A program made the translations under genes and the position numbers. From UMGS1668 sp035447605 (GTDB lineage: Bacteria; Bacillota; Clostridia; Oscillospirales; Ruminococcaceae): DNA of 64,000 bases. The notes below the pieces were generated by a model. The model ran no database searches. It was not told the origin of the DNA and worked only from the letters and a program-made list of their open reading frames with translations. How positions within the stretch are numbered: position 1 is the first letter of the stretch; every line of letters begins with the position of its first letter. The stretch covers positions 9,847 through 73,846 of the forward strand of contig DAOTHJ010000007.1 in the NCBI GenBank assembly GCA_035447605.1. The letters are read 5' to 3'. Shown here one piece after another: positions 23,102 to 31,413 of this stretch.

Positions 23102-25297
23102 TTATACGCTGGCTTGGCTGATCTCCTCAATGATCGGCAGCACCATCGGAGAACGCTTGGTGAGGCCGAAGAGGTAGCTCCCGACCGCATCTTTGATTTT
23201 GGTCTTGAGGTTCTGCCAGTCGCGCTTGTTGTCGGAGATGCTGGCTTCGACGGTCTTGCGCACGATCTGTTTTGTCGCCTCCAGCATATCCTCCGCCTCA
23301 CGCACATAGACAAAGCCGCGGGAGACGATGTCCGGCCCGGCCAGAATGTCTCCGTTGTCGTGATCGAGCGTAATGGTAACGATGATCAGGCCGTCCTCGC
23401 CGAGACGCTTTCTGTCGCGCAACACGACGCTGCCGACGTCGCCGACTCCGAGCCCATCCACCAGAATTGCTCCGGCGGAGACGCTGGAAAGGGCGGTAAT
23501 GCCGGCCTCGTTGACTTCAATCACGCGCCCGATCTCCGGGATCACGACGTTTTCCGGCAGCATGCCCATGCTGAGGGCGAGTTCGGCATGCTTTTTCAGA
23601 TGCTTGTATTCACCGTGAACAGGGATGAAGAAGTGTGGCTTGGTCAGCGCCAGCATCAGTTTTTCCTCGTCCTGGCAGGCGTGCCCGGAGACGTGGATCT
23701 GGCTGTAACGCTCATAGACAACCTCCGCGCCGAGGCGCATCAGCTCGTTGACGACCCGCCCGACGTCTTTTTCGTTGCCGGGGATGGGGTAGGCGGAGAT
23801 GATGACGAGGTCACGGGAGGTGATGTTGATCTTGCGGTGGTCGCCCATCGCCATTCTGGTCAGGGCCGCCATGGTCTCGCCCTGGCTTCCGGTCGTGACG
23901 ATGACCGCCTCATTCTCCGGCAGGCGGCAGACCGTATCCAGCGAGACGACGGTCCCCTCCGGCGCATCCAGATAGCCCATTTCGAGCGCCTTGGTGGTGA
24001 CCTGCTCCATGCTGCGGCCGACGACGGCCACTTTTCTGCCGAAGCGGACGGCGGAGTCGATCACGAGTTGCACCCGGTGGACGTTGGAAGAGAACGTGGC
24101 GACCAGAATTCTGCGGTCGCCGGCGTTTTTAAACAGCAGGTCGAAGGATTCCCCGACGGTGCGTTCGCTCGGCGTGTAGCCGGGGCGCTCCGCGTTGGTG
24201 GAATCGGAGAGCAGGGCCAGAACGCCCTTGCTGCCGAGCTCGCCGAAGCGGGCAAGATCGATGATCTCGTCGTTGGTGGGCGTGTAGTCCACTTTGAAGT
24301 CTCCGGTCTCGATGACGATGCCGGCGGGTGTGTGCAGGGCGAGCGCGCAGGAATCCGGGATGGAGTGGTTGACATGGATGAATTCGACGTCCATGCAGCC
24401 CAGCGTGACGGTCTCCCGCGGCTTCACGACATTGAGGACCGCTTTATTGAGCAAGCCCTTTTCGGCCAGCTTGCCTTCGATGAGCGCAATGGTGAAGCGC
24501 GTCGCATAGATCGGGATATTCAGCTTTTGGAGCAGATAGGGGATGCCGCCGATGTGGTCCTCGTGGCCGTGCGTGACGACAAGGCCGCGGATCCGGTCGC
24601 GGTTTTCCTCAAGGTAGGTGAAATCCGGGATAACCAAATCGACGCCCAGCATCTCGTCGCCGGGGAAGGCGAGCCCGCAGTCCACGATCACAATGTCGTC
24701 GTTATATTCAAAAACCGTGAGGTTTTTGCCGATCTCGCCGAGTCCGCCGAGCGGAATGATCTTGAGCGGCGGGAGTTTGGTATTCTTGGAAGGACGCCCG
24801 CGCTTTTTCTGATTCCAGCCCGCCGGGGAGTTGTTTTTCCATTCCATGGGTGCACGGTTGACGGGGATCTCATGGGGCGCGTTTTTTGCAGATGCGTTCG
24901 GATTTCCGCCCTGCGCGCCACGGCCTCCGTTTTGAGGGTGACGGTTCTTGTTTTGAGAACGGGGGTTTCCGTTCTGTGCACCGGGGTTTCCTTTTTGAGC
25001 ACGAGAGTTTCCGCTCTGCGCATCAAAATTTGTGTTTTGAGCATCCGGTTTTTTCGGTGCGAAAGATTCTTTTTGGGCGCCGTCCTTTGCCGGAGAGGCC
25101 GATTTCTGATTTTTGGGCGGACGGCCGCGGCGCTTCTGTTTCTGCCGCTGCGGGGTCTCGGTTTCGGGCTCGTGTTCATATTGGCTTTCAGGCAGATTTG
25201 CCAGTACGTGGTCCAGTTTTTCTAAATTTGCTTTTTGCATTTTGGCCCGGGCGGGGTCTCTGACGCCATGTTCGCCCGGATTTTGTTTATTGTCCAA
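23102..25297 (-). CDS. rnj: ribonuclease J with long repeat-rich N-terminus
   Basis: The catalytic body from about residue 178 is a standard RNase J: metallo-beta-lactamase motif THGHEDHIGGIPYLL, beta-CASP domain, TGSQGETMAAL and the C-terminal SGHACQDE segment. It processes and degrades RNA with 5'-3' exo and endo activity. The N-terminal 175 residues are unusual: two AT-hook-like motifs (KRRGRPPK near 55-62 and KKRGRPSK near 164-171) flank seven or more Ala/Gln/Asn/Gly repeats. The TTG start is preferred because AAAAGGAGG lies 7 bases before it; an ATG 17 codons upstream has no ribosome site. The product is 731 aa against about 555 for common RNase J. Confidence 0.93.
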   Translation of the reverse strand: MDNKQNPGEHGVRDPARAKMQKANLEKLDHVLANLPESQYEHEPETETPQRQKQKRRGRPPKNQKSASPAKDGAQKESFAPKKPDAQNTNFDAQSGNSRAQKGNPGAQNGNPRSQNKNRHPQNGGRGAQGGNPNASAKNAPHEIPVNRAPMEWKNNSPAGWNQKKRGRPSKNTKLPPLKIIPLGGLGEIGKNLTVFEYNDDIVIVDCGLAFPGDEMLGVDLVIPDFTYLEENRDRIRGLVVTHGHEDHIGGIPYLLQKLNIPIYATRFTIALIEGKLAEKGLLNKAVLNVVKPRETVTLGCMDVEFIHVNHSIPDSCALALHTPAGIVIETGDFKVDYTPTNDEIIDLARFGELGSKGVLALLSDSTNAERPGYTPSERTVGESFDLLFKNAGDRRILVATFSSNVHRVQLVIDSAVRFGRKVAVVGRSMEQVTTKALEMGYLDAPEGTVVSLDTVCRLPENEAVIVTTGSQGETMAALTRMAMGDHRKINITSRDLVIISAYPIPGNEKDVGRVVNELMRLGAEVVYERYSQIHVSGHACQDEEKLMLALTKPHFFIPVHGEYKHLKKHAELALSMGMLPENVVIPEIGRVIEVNEAGITALSSVSAGAILVDGLGVGDVGSVVLRDRKRLGEDGLIIVTITLDHDNGDILAGPDIVSRGFVYVREAEDMLEATKQIVRKTVEASISDNKRDWQNLKTKIKDAVGSYLFGLTKRSPMVLPIIEEISQASV

Positions 25298-25706
25298 ATA
25301 ATTGCCTCCTTTTTTGATAAAAGGTTCTTTTTCTGTATCGTTCTGCATTTTTCGTAATTTTCCGAAAAATAAAAATAAAATCGAAAAAAATATGTAAATT
25401 TCGTTGTTTTCGGCATCAAAAACAGGCCTTTCGGGATTCCGAAGGGCACAAATCAGTCTTTTTCGATTAATTCCGGTCCAAAAATCATTAAAATCATCAT
25501 ATATGAATTTAAATTATCTGTCAATATTATTTTATGAACGCGAAAAAAATTATTCGTGCGTTTCCCCTTGCGGATAAAATCAGTATGGACGAAAAATCAA
25601 AAAATAAGCGGGTAATATTTCCTATAAAATTTTCTTGCAATTTCCTGATTCTTCTATTACTATAGAATCATAATTTGCTAATTTTTGGATTCGGGTGGTT
25701 TTCTGA
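25298..25706. other. AT-rich divergent control region, rnj / rnhA
   Basis: This 409-base region is far more AT-rich than its surroundings. It must hold the divergent promoters of rnj and rnhA; a weak TTGCAA/TACTAT pair near 25634 could serve rnhA. No gene is seen. Confidence 0.5.
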
Positions 25707-26153
25707 ATGAAAGAGATAACGGTTTACACGGACGGCGCCTGTTCCGGGAACCCGGGGCCGGGCGGATGGTGCGCCGTTTTGAAATATAAAGACCAGGAGA
25801 AAATTCTTTCCGGCGGCGAGCACAGCACCACCAACAACCGGATGGAACTCTCCGGAGCGATCGCCGCGCTGGAGGCGCTCAAGGAGCCGTGCCGCGTGCT
25901 GCTGGTTACGGATTCCCAGTACCTCGCAAACGGGATCGGCAAGGGCTGGGCGGCCGGCTGGCGGGCAAGGGGCTGGAAGAAATCCGACGGCAAACCGGCG
26001 CTCAACCAGGATCTCTGGGCGCGCCTGCTGGAACTCATCGGGATCCATGAGGTCCGCTTTGAATGGGTGAAAGGCCACGCCGGCCATCCGGAAAATGAGC
26101 GCTGCGACACCATCGCGGTCGCAGAATCCAAAAAGGCCGCCGGAGAGCCCTGA
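25707..26153 (+). CDS. rnhA: ribonuclease HI
   Basis: This 148-aa enzyme removes RNA from RNA-DNA hybrids. All catalytic acid motifs are seen in order: YTDGACSGNPGPGGW, NNRMELSGAI, LLVTDSQYL, and GHAGHPENERCDTIA. The basic handle (WAAGWRARGWKKSDGK) is present. Size is normal. The ribosome site is weak, and the ATG context is AT-rich. It lies alone on the plus strand, 160 bases before iscS. Confidence 0.96.
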   Translation: MKEITVYTDGACSGNPGPGGWCAVLKYKDQEKILSGGEHSTTNNRMELSGAIAALEALKEPCRVLLVTDSQYLANGIGKGWAAGWRARGWKKSDGKPALNQDLWARLLELIGIHEVRFEWVKGHAGHPENERCDTIAVAESKKAAGEP

Positions 26154-26241
26154 AATCCCGGCATTTTCCTTTTTACAAAAGAAGGTTTTCGGATTCTTTC
26201 CGCATTTTTTAAAGTTTTTTTAAAAAATTCATGGATAAGTA

Positions 26242-26270
26242 TTGCAATTCCTACTAAATTAGTATAGTAT
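26242..26270 (+). promoter_or_regulatory. iscS promoter with an overlapping palindrome
   Basis: TTGCAA (26242-26247) and TAGTAT (26265-26270) are 17 bases apart. The spacer contains the palindrome TACTAAATTAGTA (26252-26264), with 6-base arms and one central base. Placement between -35 and -10 of an iron-sulfur assembly operon suggests an Rrf2/IscR-type operator, by inference. Confidence 0.5.
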
Positions 26271-26312
26271 AAAATCCTGGAAGTTTTTTAAAGAAAACGA
26301 GGAACATCAGGA

Positions 26313-27527
26313 ATGAAGGAATCGGAAAAAAGAGTGGTCTATGTGGATAACGCCGCGACGACTCCGATCACCAAGGAAGTGCTGGACGCCATGCTCCCCT
26401 GGCTGACAGAGGGCTACGGCAACGCCTCCACCATATATGAAAAAGGCAGGGAAGCGGGTTGGGCCTTAAAACATGCCCGGGAAACCTGCGCCGCCTGTCT
26501 GGGTGCCGACGCGGATGAGATCTATTTCACCTCCGGCGGCTCCGAATCGGATAACTGGGCGCTCAAGGGAGCGGCGGAAGTGATGGCCAAGCGGGGCAAA
26601 AAGCATATCATCACCTCGGCCTTTGAGCATCACGCCGTGTTGCACAGCTGCATGGCGCTGGAAAAGCAGGGCTTTGAAGTCACCTATCTGCCGGTGTATG
26701 AAAACGGCATCGTCCGGGTAGAGGATGTGGCGGCGGCGATTTGTCCGGATACGGGGCTCGTCTCCATCATGTACGCCAACAACGAGATCGGCACCATTCA
26801 GCCAATTTCGGAGATCGGCGCCCTCTGCCGCGAGAAAAAGATCTGGTTCCATACCGATGCGGTACAGGCCGTCGGGCATGTCCCGATCAACGTCCGTGAA
26901 CAGAATATCGATATGCTCTCTCTCTCCGGCCACAAGATCCATTCGATGAAAGGCGTCGGATTGCTGTATATCCGCAAGGGCATTTCGCTGCCGAATCTGA
27001 TCGACGGCGGCTCTCAGGAGAAAAACAAGCGCGCCGGCACCGAAAACATCGCCGGCATTGTGGGGCTCGCGAAGGCGCTGGAGCTCGCCACGACGGATAT
27101 TGAGGAGCGCGCCGCGAAGACGAGAGTTCTGCGCGACCGTCTGATCGACAACATTCTGACGATCGACCGCACGCGCCTCAACGGCGACCGGGAGAAACGC
27201 CTTCCGGGCAACGTCAACATCTCCATCGAGGGCATCGAGGGAGAGGGGCTGCTGCTCTGGCTCGACCATTACGGCATCTGTGCCTCCTCCGGCTCCGCCT
27301 GCACAAGCGGCTCGCTTGATCCGAGCCATGTGTTGCTGGCCCTTGGCATTCCGCATGAGGTCGCCCACGGGTCGCTGCGCATCACGCTTGGCGACCAGAA
27401 TACCGAAGAGGACGTGAACGAGATTCTGGCGGTGCTGCCGGGCATTGTCGAGCGCCTGCGCGGCATGAGTCCGGTGTGGGAGAAGATTCAGGCCGGGGAA
27501 CTTTCCGCGGTCAAAATGATCAAGTAG
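26313..27527 (+). CDS. iscS: cysteine desulfurase
   Basis: The 404-aa PLP enzyme takes sulfur from cysteine for Fe-S cluster assembly. It shows VYVDNAATTPITKEVLDAM, the PLP-lysine segment LSLSGHKIHSMKGVGLLYIR and the active-site cysteine in SSGSACTSGSLDPSHVL. Length and motifs are those of the NifS/IscS class used with an IscU scaffold. The ATG has a weak AACGAGGAACATCAGGA leader. The iscU gene follows after 58 bases. Confidence 0.95.
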   Translation: MKESEKRVVYVDNAATTPITKEVLDAMLPWLTEGYGNASTIYEKGREAGWALKHARETCAACLGADADEIYFTSGGSESDNWALKGAAEVMAKRGKKHIITSAFEHHAVLHSCMALEKQGFEVTYLPVYENGIVRVEDVAAAICPDTGLVSIMYANNEIGTIQPISEIGALCREKKIWFHTDAVQAVGHVPINVREQNIDMLSLSGHKIHSMKGVGLLYIRKGISLPNLIDGGSQEKNKRAGTENIAGIVGLAKALELATTDIEERAAKTRVLRDRLIDNILTIDRTRLNGDREKRLPGNVNISIEGIEGEGLLLWLDHYGICASSGSACTSGSLDPSHVLLALGIPHEVAHGSLRITLGDQNTEEDVNEILAVLPGIVERLRGMSPVWEKIQAGELSAVKMIK

Positions 27528-27585
27528 AAAATTCCGGGATTTTTATAGAGCGCCGCGGTCTGCGGCAACACGGAGGATTTGAGTT

Positions 27586-28008
27586 ATGTTATATTCCGAT
27601 AAAGTATTCGATCATTTCACCAATCCGCGCAACGTCGGTGAAATTCCCGATGCCGACGGCGTCGGCGAAGTCGGCAACGCGCGCTGCGGCGATATCATGA
27701 AGATGTACCTCAAGATTGAGGACGGCGTCATCAAGGACGTCAAATTCAAGACGTTTGGCTGCGGCGCCGCGATTGCAACGAGCTCCATTGCGACGGAGAT
27801 GATCAAAGGCAAGCCGGTCGAGGATGCGCTGAAGCTGACCAATGAAGCGGTCATCGAGGCGCTGGACGGGCTTCCGGCGGTCAAGATTCACTGTTCGGTC
27901 CTTGCGGAGCAGGCGGTCAAGGCCGCGCTCTCCGATTACTATACCCGTCAGGGCATCGACCCGCTGCCGATCGTCGGACCGATCGGCGACGTCGCCTGCG
28001 CGGAGTAA
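27586..28008 (+). CDS. iscU: Fe-S cluster assembly scaffold IscU/NifU-like
   Basis: The 140-aa scaffold accepts sulfur from IscS and builds clusters. The three conserved cysteines are in NARCGDIMKMYLKI, TFGCGAAIATSSIATEM and VKIHCSVLAEQAVKAAL; the aspartate after the first cysteine is kept. The C-terminus YYTRQGIDPLPIVG is typical of the Clostridia type. GGAGG lies 7-8 bases before the ATG. It is cotranscribed with iscS; superoxide reductase follows after 90 bases. Confidence 0.94.
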   Translation: MLYSDKVFDHFTNPRNVGEIPDADGVGEVGNARCGDIMKMYLKIEDGVIKDVKFKTFGCGAAIATSSIATEMIKGKPVEDALKLTNEAVIEALDGLPAVKIHCSVLAEQAVKAALSDYYTRQGIDPLPIVGPIGDVACAE

Positions 28009-28098
28009 CCGCGAGGAACCACACCCCATGCGAAACCATCGTTTTCCCAAACCGGGGAAAAAAGAAACCCGATCTTGACACATAAAGGAGATGCTGCT

Positions 28099-28470
28099 AT
28101 GAAATTCTATCGTTGTGCACATTGCGGAAAAATCATTGTCATGCTGCATGAAACTCCCGTCCCCACCATTTGCTGCGGTGAGCCCATGCAGGAACTGAAA
28201 CCGGGTACCATTGACGCCGTTGTCGAAAAGCATCTGCCCGTTGTCACGTCCAAATGCGGGCGCTATACCGTATCTGTCGGCGAAGTCGCGCACCCGATGA
28301 TCCCGGAACATTACATTCAGTGGATCTGCTTTGAAACCGAAAAAGGGTTCCAGCAGAAATACCTGCAGCCCGGCGACGAACCCAAGGCCGTCTTCGCTCT
28401 TACGGAGGACAAGCCGGTCGCCGTCTATGAGTACTGCAACCTCCACGGCCTCTGGATGACCAAACTCTGA
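28099..28470 (+). CDS. dfx: superoxide reductase (desulfoferrodoxin)
   Basis: The 123-aa enzyme reduces superoxide to peroxide with no oxygen release, an anaerobe's defence. The N-terminal rubredoxin-like knot has YRCAHCG and TICCGEPM (CxxC...CC). The catalytic iron site has EKHLPVV, AHPMIPEHYIQWI and CNLHGLWM, so the four histidines and one cysteine are present. The start at 28099 follows AAAGGAGA; the longer open frame upstream is not protein-like. It sits after iscSU, and Fe-S assembly plus superoxide defence may respond together. Confidence 0.93.
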   Translation: MKFYRCAHCGKIIVMLHETPVPTICCGEPMQELKPGTIDAVVEKHLPVVTSKCGRYTVSVGEVAHPMIPEHYIQWICFETEKGFQQKYLQPGDEPKAVFALTEDKPVAVYEYCNLHGLWMTKL

Positions 28471-28486
28471 ACCGTATGGACGTCAT

Positions 28487-28536
28487 AACTTGGAGACGGC
28501 TCTTCGCTTTTTGAGAAGGGCCGCCTATTTTATACA
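28487..28536 (+). terminator. possible terminator after superoxide reductase
   Basis: GACGGCTCTTC (from about 28493) and GAAGGGCCGCC form an imperfect stem around a T-rich loop, followed by TATTTTATAC. Confidence 0.45.
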
Positions 28537-28603
28537 TGGCGTCTTCCCGCATAAAAACAAGATCGGATGTTCGGCCTGCCTGCGGGTCGTTTGGAGGCAA
28601 AAG

Positions 28604-29029
28604 ATGGATCACGATTCGATCAGATTGTGCGATGGCTATGAAAACATGGATTTCGCGCGGGTCACGCAGATGCTCTCCCGGGCGGGATGGAGTCCCGGGA
28701 TCGGGGAGGAAGAGGTCAGACAGGGTGCCCGGTATTCGGCGCTGGTGGTCGGCGCATTTTGCGGCGATCTTCAGGTCGGCTATGCGCGGGCCGTCTCGGA
28801 CCGTACACGCTTTGCCTACATCGCGGATGTGTATGTCGACGAGGATTTCCGCCGTCGCGGAATCGCCCAAAGCATGATGGCCTATCTTCTCTCGCACGAT
28901 TCCCTGAAAGATGTCTATCAGTGGGTGCTGAGGAGCGCGGCGGATGAGCTGTATGAAAAAATGGGGTTCGTCCCCCTCTCGGAACCGGGCAAGTGGAGAG
29001 AGATCTGGAACAAGCGCCCGGAGCGCTGA
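28604..29029 (+). CDS. GNAT-family N-acetyltransferase
   Basis: The 141-aa product has the GNAT core: IADVYVDEDFRRRGIAQSMM, with the acetyl-CoA loop RRRGIA, and a C-terminal strand ELYEKMGFVPLSEPGKW. The acceptor cannot be read from sequence. TGGAGG lies 7 bases before the ATG. It is separated from the Fe-S/dfx genes by about 130 bases and a possible terminator and ends at a clear terminator. Confidence 0.85.
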   Translation: MDHDSIRLCDGYENMDFARVTQMLSRAGWSPGIGEEEVRQGARYSALVVGAFCGDLQVGYARAVSDRTRFAYIADVYVDEDFRRRGIAQSMMAYLLSHDSLKDVYQWVLRSAADELYEKMGFVPLSEPGKWREIWNKRPER

Positions 29030-29089
29030 CCGGGATTTTTTCCGGGGAGGCCTTTTTTCCTTTTCCGGCAGGTACGGTCTTTTTTACCG

Positions 29090-29130
29090 AATAAAAAACG
29101 TGGTGCGGATTTCTTCGCGCCACGTTTTTA
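29090..29130. terminator. bidirectional terminator, GNAT / surface protein
   Basis: AACGTGGTGCG and CGCGCCACGTT pair with one wobble; an A run precedes and a T run follows the stem. It serves the convergent genes on both sides. Confidence 0.8.
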
Positions 29131-29194
29131 TTTGATTTTATGCGATGAGCATGAGATAAAGGGAATGCTCATCCGTAAGAAGGATTCCGGGCGG

Positions 29195-31297
29195 TTATTC
29201 CTGCCGGAATTCTCCCCAGTCGGGATGATCCGCGGATGCGTCCGCCGCAGGGGTATCGGTCACGACCGTATCGGTTACGACCGTATCGGTTACGACCGAG
29301 GCGGATTTGACGACGGAGTCCGGAGAAGAAACGACATCTCCGCGATCCGTATTCGCCGAAACACCGACAGAGACGGTCTTTCTCTTCTTTGTGGCCTGAT
29401 AAAGCAGAGCGCCCAGCGCAAGGACGGCTACCGCGATGCCGATGCCGACGGCAACCCAGACAAGCGGGGAGAGGGTAGCGGTGTTTCCGTTTTGCTCAAC
29501 CCAGAGAAGCAGGAACGGCGAGAGGCTGGTGAAGCCGATCTCCAGGGAATCGGTCTCCGAACCGGAGCCGAATGCCAGTTCCACAACCGTGGTGTCGTCG
29601 GAGAGATAGGCCAAGCTCGCCGGAGCCGAGGAGGTATCGGTGACCACGGCGCGGCAGATGCCGTTCGTCTCCACAAGGGAGACGGCGTCGGATTCCTGCG
29701 TGCTGCCGTCGGAGAGGTCGTACCAGACCGTTTTGCCGTTGTCGGTCATGTAATAGCCGTCGCCCTCAAATGCGTCCAGCGGCATCACATGAGCGATGGC
29801 GATCCGGGCGGATTTATACGGGGCCTCCGGGATTTCGGCTCCTCCACTGATCTCGAAGGAAACGGTGCCGGAGGTCGTTCCGGTATATGCGGAACCGGCG
29901 CTCTGGAGTGCGAGATCGAAAATCGCCGCCGCGTCACCGTTTTCCAGCAGGAAAGCGGTGGTGGCGTCGGTGGAGGAGGCCTCCGTGATCGAGCTGACCA
30001 AAAGCTCCGCATCGTCGGTACCATTTTCAAGCTGAACGCTGATGCCGGAGATCGGGGTGTTGCCGGAGACGGAGTAAGAGAGCGTCTTCGGTTTTTCCGT
30101 CTCCACGATGGGCTCCATCTCTTCGGGGGCGGATTCCGCTTCCGAAACAGCTTCGGAGGAGGATTCCTCCGTTGGAACCGATTCCGTCGGAGCGGAAGTC
30201 TCCGCCGCAGAGCTCTCCGCCGGCGCAGTCTCCACCACCCATTGGGCGGTAGCGGTGTCGTTGCCCGCGATTACGACGGAGGTGCCCTCCGGGATCACGG
30301 TGTTTACGGAGCCGATCAGCCATCCGGCAAAGGTATACCCGGCCTTGGTAAACGTGTTTTCGGCAAGCGTAATGGTCTCGCCGGACTCGTAGGTCTTCTT
30401 ATAGGAGGTGCCCTGGCCCTCGCCGGGCTGATAGGTCAGCTCGACGCCGGCATCCTTCCAGGTTGCCTTAATGACAAGGCCGTCCCGCACGGTATATTTG
30501 TCGCCGGGCTGCATGACCGTGCCGTCGACATTCCATCCCGCGAAGGCAAATCCCGAGAACGTATACGGGTTCTCCGGCAGGGTATAGGTCTTGTTATATT
30601 TTGCATAGAAGCTGACCGGATCGGTTCCCTTCGCCTCCGTCGTGCCGGAGCGGAAGAACACCTGATAGTCGCCGTCGTAGATCCAGACGGCGGTCAGCGT
30701 CATGTTGTAGCTTGTATTGAAAGGCGCTTCGCTGACGTCAATCGTATCACCTTCCTCGAAGGTGTTTCCGATTTTGTCCATCCAGCAGACGAAGCGGTAT
30801 CCTTCTTCCTTGTATTCCGCAAAGTCGTCAAAGACGGAATCCGGTGCCTCCGCCTCAAAGTCATCCGAGTAGGTCTTTTTCTCGGAATTCTTGCCCGCGT
30901 CGCCGGCGCTGTATGTAACGCCGTAGCTGATGGTATCGTCCTCGTCGTCCTCGTCGTCCTCCCAGACGGCGGTCAGCTCAAGGGTGCCATCCTCAAAGCG
31001 GCGGTACTGAACGGTGTCTCCGGGATCGTACTCCTTGCCGTTCTGGTCCTCCCAGTGGTCGAATTCGTACCCGTCGTCGACGTAGTCGTCGTAATCGTCG
31101 AAAATGACGGCCGGACGGAGAATGGTATAGTAGTCGCCCTCGTCGACATTTTTGCTGACTTTGGTCACGCTTTCGTTTTTGTCGGCGCTTCCCGCTTCAT
31201 AAGAAATCGTGTAATTGTCGGCGAAAGCGATCGCCGCAGTGGAAAAGAGCAGCATGGCCGCAAGGAGAACGGCCAAAAAGCGGCGCATGATTTTCAC
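29195..31297 (-). CDS. membrane-anchored surface protein with InlB-type repeats (paralogue A)
   Basis: The 700-aa product has a signal peptide (cleavage near FSTAAIAFA, residue 26). Four repeats of the Listeria-Bacteroides/InlB B type follow, at about 28-112, 122-206, 210-281 and 285-353. Each ends near LTAVW or an equivalent such as IKATW, and carries YTFAGW-like strands. The first two are highly acidic. A Ser/Glu/Pro linker (354-402), a beta domain, one membrane helix (WVAVGIGIAVAVLALGALLY) and a 55-residue cytoplasmic tail with VVTDT repeats end the protein. No sortase motif is seen. The GTG start follows GGAGGGA. It is a paralogue of the next gene. The role is unknown; adhesion or matrix building is possible. 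Confidence 0.8.
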   Translation of the reverse strand: MKIMRRFLAVLLAAMLLFSTAAIAFADNYTISYEAGSADKNESVTKVSKNVDEGDYYTILRPAVIFDDYDDYVDDGYEFDHWEDQNGKEYDPGDTVQYRRFEDGTLELTAVWEDDEDDEDDTISYGVTYSAGDAGKNSEKKTYSDDFEAEAPDSVFDDFAEYKEEGYRFVCWMDKIGNTFEEGDTIDVSEAPFNTSYNMTLTAVWIYDGDYQVFFRSGTTEAKGTDPVSFYAKYNKTYTLPENPYTFSGFAFAGWNVDGTVMQPGDKYTVRDGLVIKATWKDAGVELTYQPGEGQGTSYKKTYESGETITLAENTFTKAGYTFAGWLIGSVNTVIPEGTSVVIAGNDTATAQWVVETAPAESSAAETSAPTESVPTEESSSEAVSEAESAPEEMEPIVETEKPKTLSYSVSGNTPISGISVQLENGTDDAELLVSSITEASSTDATTAFLLENGDAAAIFDLALQSAGSAYTGTTSGTVSFEISGGAEIPEAPYKSARIAIAHVMPLDAFEGDGYYMTDNGKTVWYDLSDGSTQESDAVSLVETNGICRAVVTDTSSAPASLAYLSDDTTVVELAFGSGSETDSLEIGFTSLSPFLLLWVEQNGNTATLSPLVWVAVGIGIAVAVLALGALLYQATKKRKTVSVGVSANTDRGDVVSSPDSVVKSASVVTDTVVTDTVVTDTPAADASADHPDWGEFRQE

Positions 31298-31363
31298 AAG
31301 AACATCCCTCCGATTTTGTAAATTCCTACAGAATGGACGGACCGCGGACCGGCCCGCAGAGAT

Positions 31364-31401
31364 AAAACGAAGCCCCCGGACGTTTCCGGAGGCTTGTTTT
31401 T
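31364..31401. terminator. terminator between the two surface-protein genes
   Basis: AAGCCCCCGGA (31370-31380) pairs with TCCGGAGGCTT (31385-31395) with one mismatch. Minus-strand reading gives CGTTTT after it. It lies 13 bases after the stop of the upstream gene, so the two paralogues may be separate transcripts. Confidence 0.65.
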
Positions 31402-31413
31402 ACAGAGAAGAAA

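Noticed and set aside
23099..25225. Long plus-strand frame opposite the RNase J gene
   Set aside because: RNase J motifs on the minus strand are complete, so this is an antisense shadow.
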